Shown here: piece after piece, positions 5,895 to 6,660 of the stretch
How positions within the stretch are numbered: the stretch's first letter is position 1
Layout of the letters: every line of letters starts with the position of its first letter
Assembly: GCA_938091715.1 (NCBI GenBank)
Contig: CALKMT010000212.1
Coordinates: forward strand, 1 to 6,660
Reading direction: 5' to 3'
Origin: an uncultured Litorivicinus sp.
GTDB lineage: Bacteria > Pseudomonadota > Gammaproteobacteria > Pseudomonadales > Litorivicinaceae
Length of the DNA stretch: 6,660 nucleotides
Notes under the pieces: generated by a model
What the model was told of the DNA's origin: nothing
The model's database searches: none
Seen by the model: only the letters and a program-made list of their open reading frames with translations
Translations under genes and position numbers: made by a program

Positions 5895-6660
5895 TCCAGC
5901 TGTGTCCATTTTTTTCCGCCAACGCAATCGCTGCGGTCGGCCCATAGGTGCCGGCGTTGTAGGCTTTGGGGCCCTCGGCATCGGACTGCCAACCGGCCAT
6001 AATTTGATCGACCCAGCGCCAGGCGACTTCTACTTCGTCACGGCGCACGAACAGGGTCTGGTTGCCGCGCACTACGTCCAACAACAATCGCTCGTAGGCG
6101 TTGCGTGGCGGACGGAAGTCCTCGGTCGATAGGTTTAGCTCAGCTTTGCGCAGCCGCATTCCTCCGCCCAGACCCCGGACCTTGTACATCATCTGCAATT
6201 GCACGCCCTCTTGAGGCTGCAGACGGATGATCAAACGGTTGGCCTGAACGTCAGAGTTTTCCTGCGCAAACAGGTTGTGCGGTACGTCGCGGAATTGCAC
6301 GCTGATCTCGGAATAGCGACTGGGCATCCGTTTGCCGGTGCGCAGATAAAAAGGCACGCCGGCCCAGCGCCAGTTGTTGATCTCAGCACGGATCGCGACA
6401 AAGGTTTCCGTGGCGCTTTCAGGGTTGCAGCCTGGCTCGTCTAAATAGCCGGGCACAGCCGCCCCATCCACGGCACCTGCGCGGTACTGGCCGCGCACGG
6501 TGTTGGCGTCGATGTCGGCGCGCTCGGACAGCGGGCGCAGGGCACGCAGCACTTTGACCTTTTCGTCACGCACCGCATCGGGATCCAAGCTGGCGGGTGC
6601 TTCCATCGCCACCAGGCTGAGTAATTGCAGAATGTGGTTCTGAACCATGTCGCGCATGGC
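5887..6660 (-). CDS. zwf: Glucose-6-phosphate 1-dehydrogenase, C-terminal half (cut by right edge)
   Basis: The C-terminal 257 residues of G6PD, which oxidises glucose 6-phosphate to 6-phosphogluconolactone with NADP or NAD. The frame is open to the right edge, so the N-terminal half, with the Rossmann nucleotide-binding fold and the DHYLGKE catalytic motif, lies outside the window. Visible family signatures: RDMVQNHILQLL at the edge, YLDEPGCNPESATETFVA, INNWRWAGVPFYLRTGKRMP (with the substrate-site RTGKR), EISVQFRDVPHNLF, and a C-terminus with AGTYGPTAAIALAE. A full protein would be about 490 residues. There is no sign of frameshift. The stop TGA (5889-5887) overlaps the start of pgl, so the two are very likely cotranscribed and coupled. 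Promoter and regulator lie outside. Confidence 0.97.
   Translation of the reverse strand, partial: AMRDMVQNHILQLLSLVAMEAPASLDPDAVRDEKVKVLRALRPLSERADIDANTVRGQYRAGAVDGAAVPGYLDEPGCNPESATETFVAIRAEINNWRWAGVPFYLRTGKRMPSRYSEISVQFRDVPHNLFAQENSDVQANRLIIRLQPQEGVQLQMMYKVRGLGGGMRLRKAELNLSTEDFRPPRNAYERLLLDVVRGNQTLFVRRDEVEVAWRWVDQIMAGWQSDAEGPKAYNAGTYGPTAAIALAEKNGHSWNE

Noticed and set aside
5551..6132. 193-residue plus-strand frame across pgl and zwf
   Set aside because: It is antisense to two clearly conserved enzymes and its sequence shows no recognisable domain.

Overview
The window is densely coding chromosomal DNA (only about 165 bases lie outside genes). It most likely comes from a free-living gammaproteobacterium of moderately high GC. 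The evidence is the Cpx-type envelope-stress locus, an oligopeptidase B, and a zwf-pgl pair like those of Pseudomonas and related marine groups. The genus cannot be fixed from the sequence alone. No RNA gene, CRISPR array, insertion sequence, phage gene or long repeat was seen.

Layout, left to right: (1) the C-terminal end of a TPR-repeat protein on the plus strand, running in from the left edge. (2) A two-component operon on the minus strand, response regulator (cpxR-like, 1681-2352) then sensor kinase (cpxA-like, 389-1684), joined by an ATGA stop/start overlap. The 3' end of the kinase gene overlaps the end of the TPR gene tail to tail. (3) A 152-base divergent intergenic region (2353-2504) with several GTAAC/GTAAA-type pentamers, mostly at 10-base steps, that resemble CpxR boxes. 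(4) On the plus strand, a small secreted Spy/CpxP-family protein (2505-2807) followed after 13 bases by oligopeptidase B (ptrB, 2821-4839). (5) On the minus strand, entering from the right edge, the C-terminal half of glucose-6-phosphate dehydrogenase (zwf), then 6-phosphogluconolactonase (pgl), then an unrecognised 130-residue protein. These three are tightly packed (8-base overlap, then a 1-base gap), and the last overlaps the end of ptrB tail to tail.

How they fit together: the left half is a CpxP/CpxR/CpxA-type envelope-stress unit. The kinase would sense envelope trouble, the regulator would act on the shared divergent region, and the small periplasmic protein would be both output and possible feedback inhibitor. 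The unusual point is that the cytoplasmic peptidase ptrB sits directly behind the CpxP-like gene and may share its promoter. The right half carries the first two steps of the oxidative pentose phosphate / Entner-Doudoroff route, plus a small protein of unknown role.

Most of the window is ordinary housekeeping and stress-response content. The best leads are the CpxP-like/ptrB linkage, the phased site array, the very short CpxP-like protein, the changed acidic specificity positions in PtrB, and the unknown gene behind pgl.
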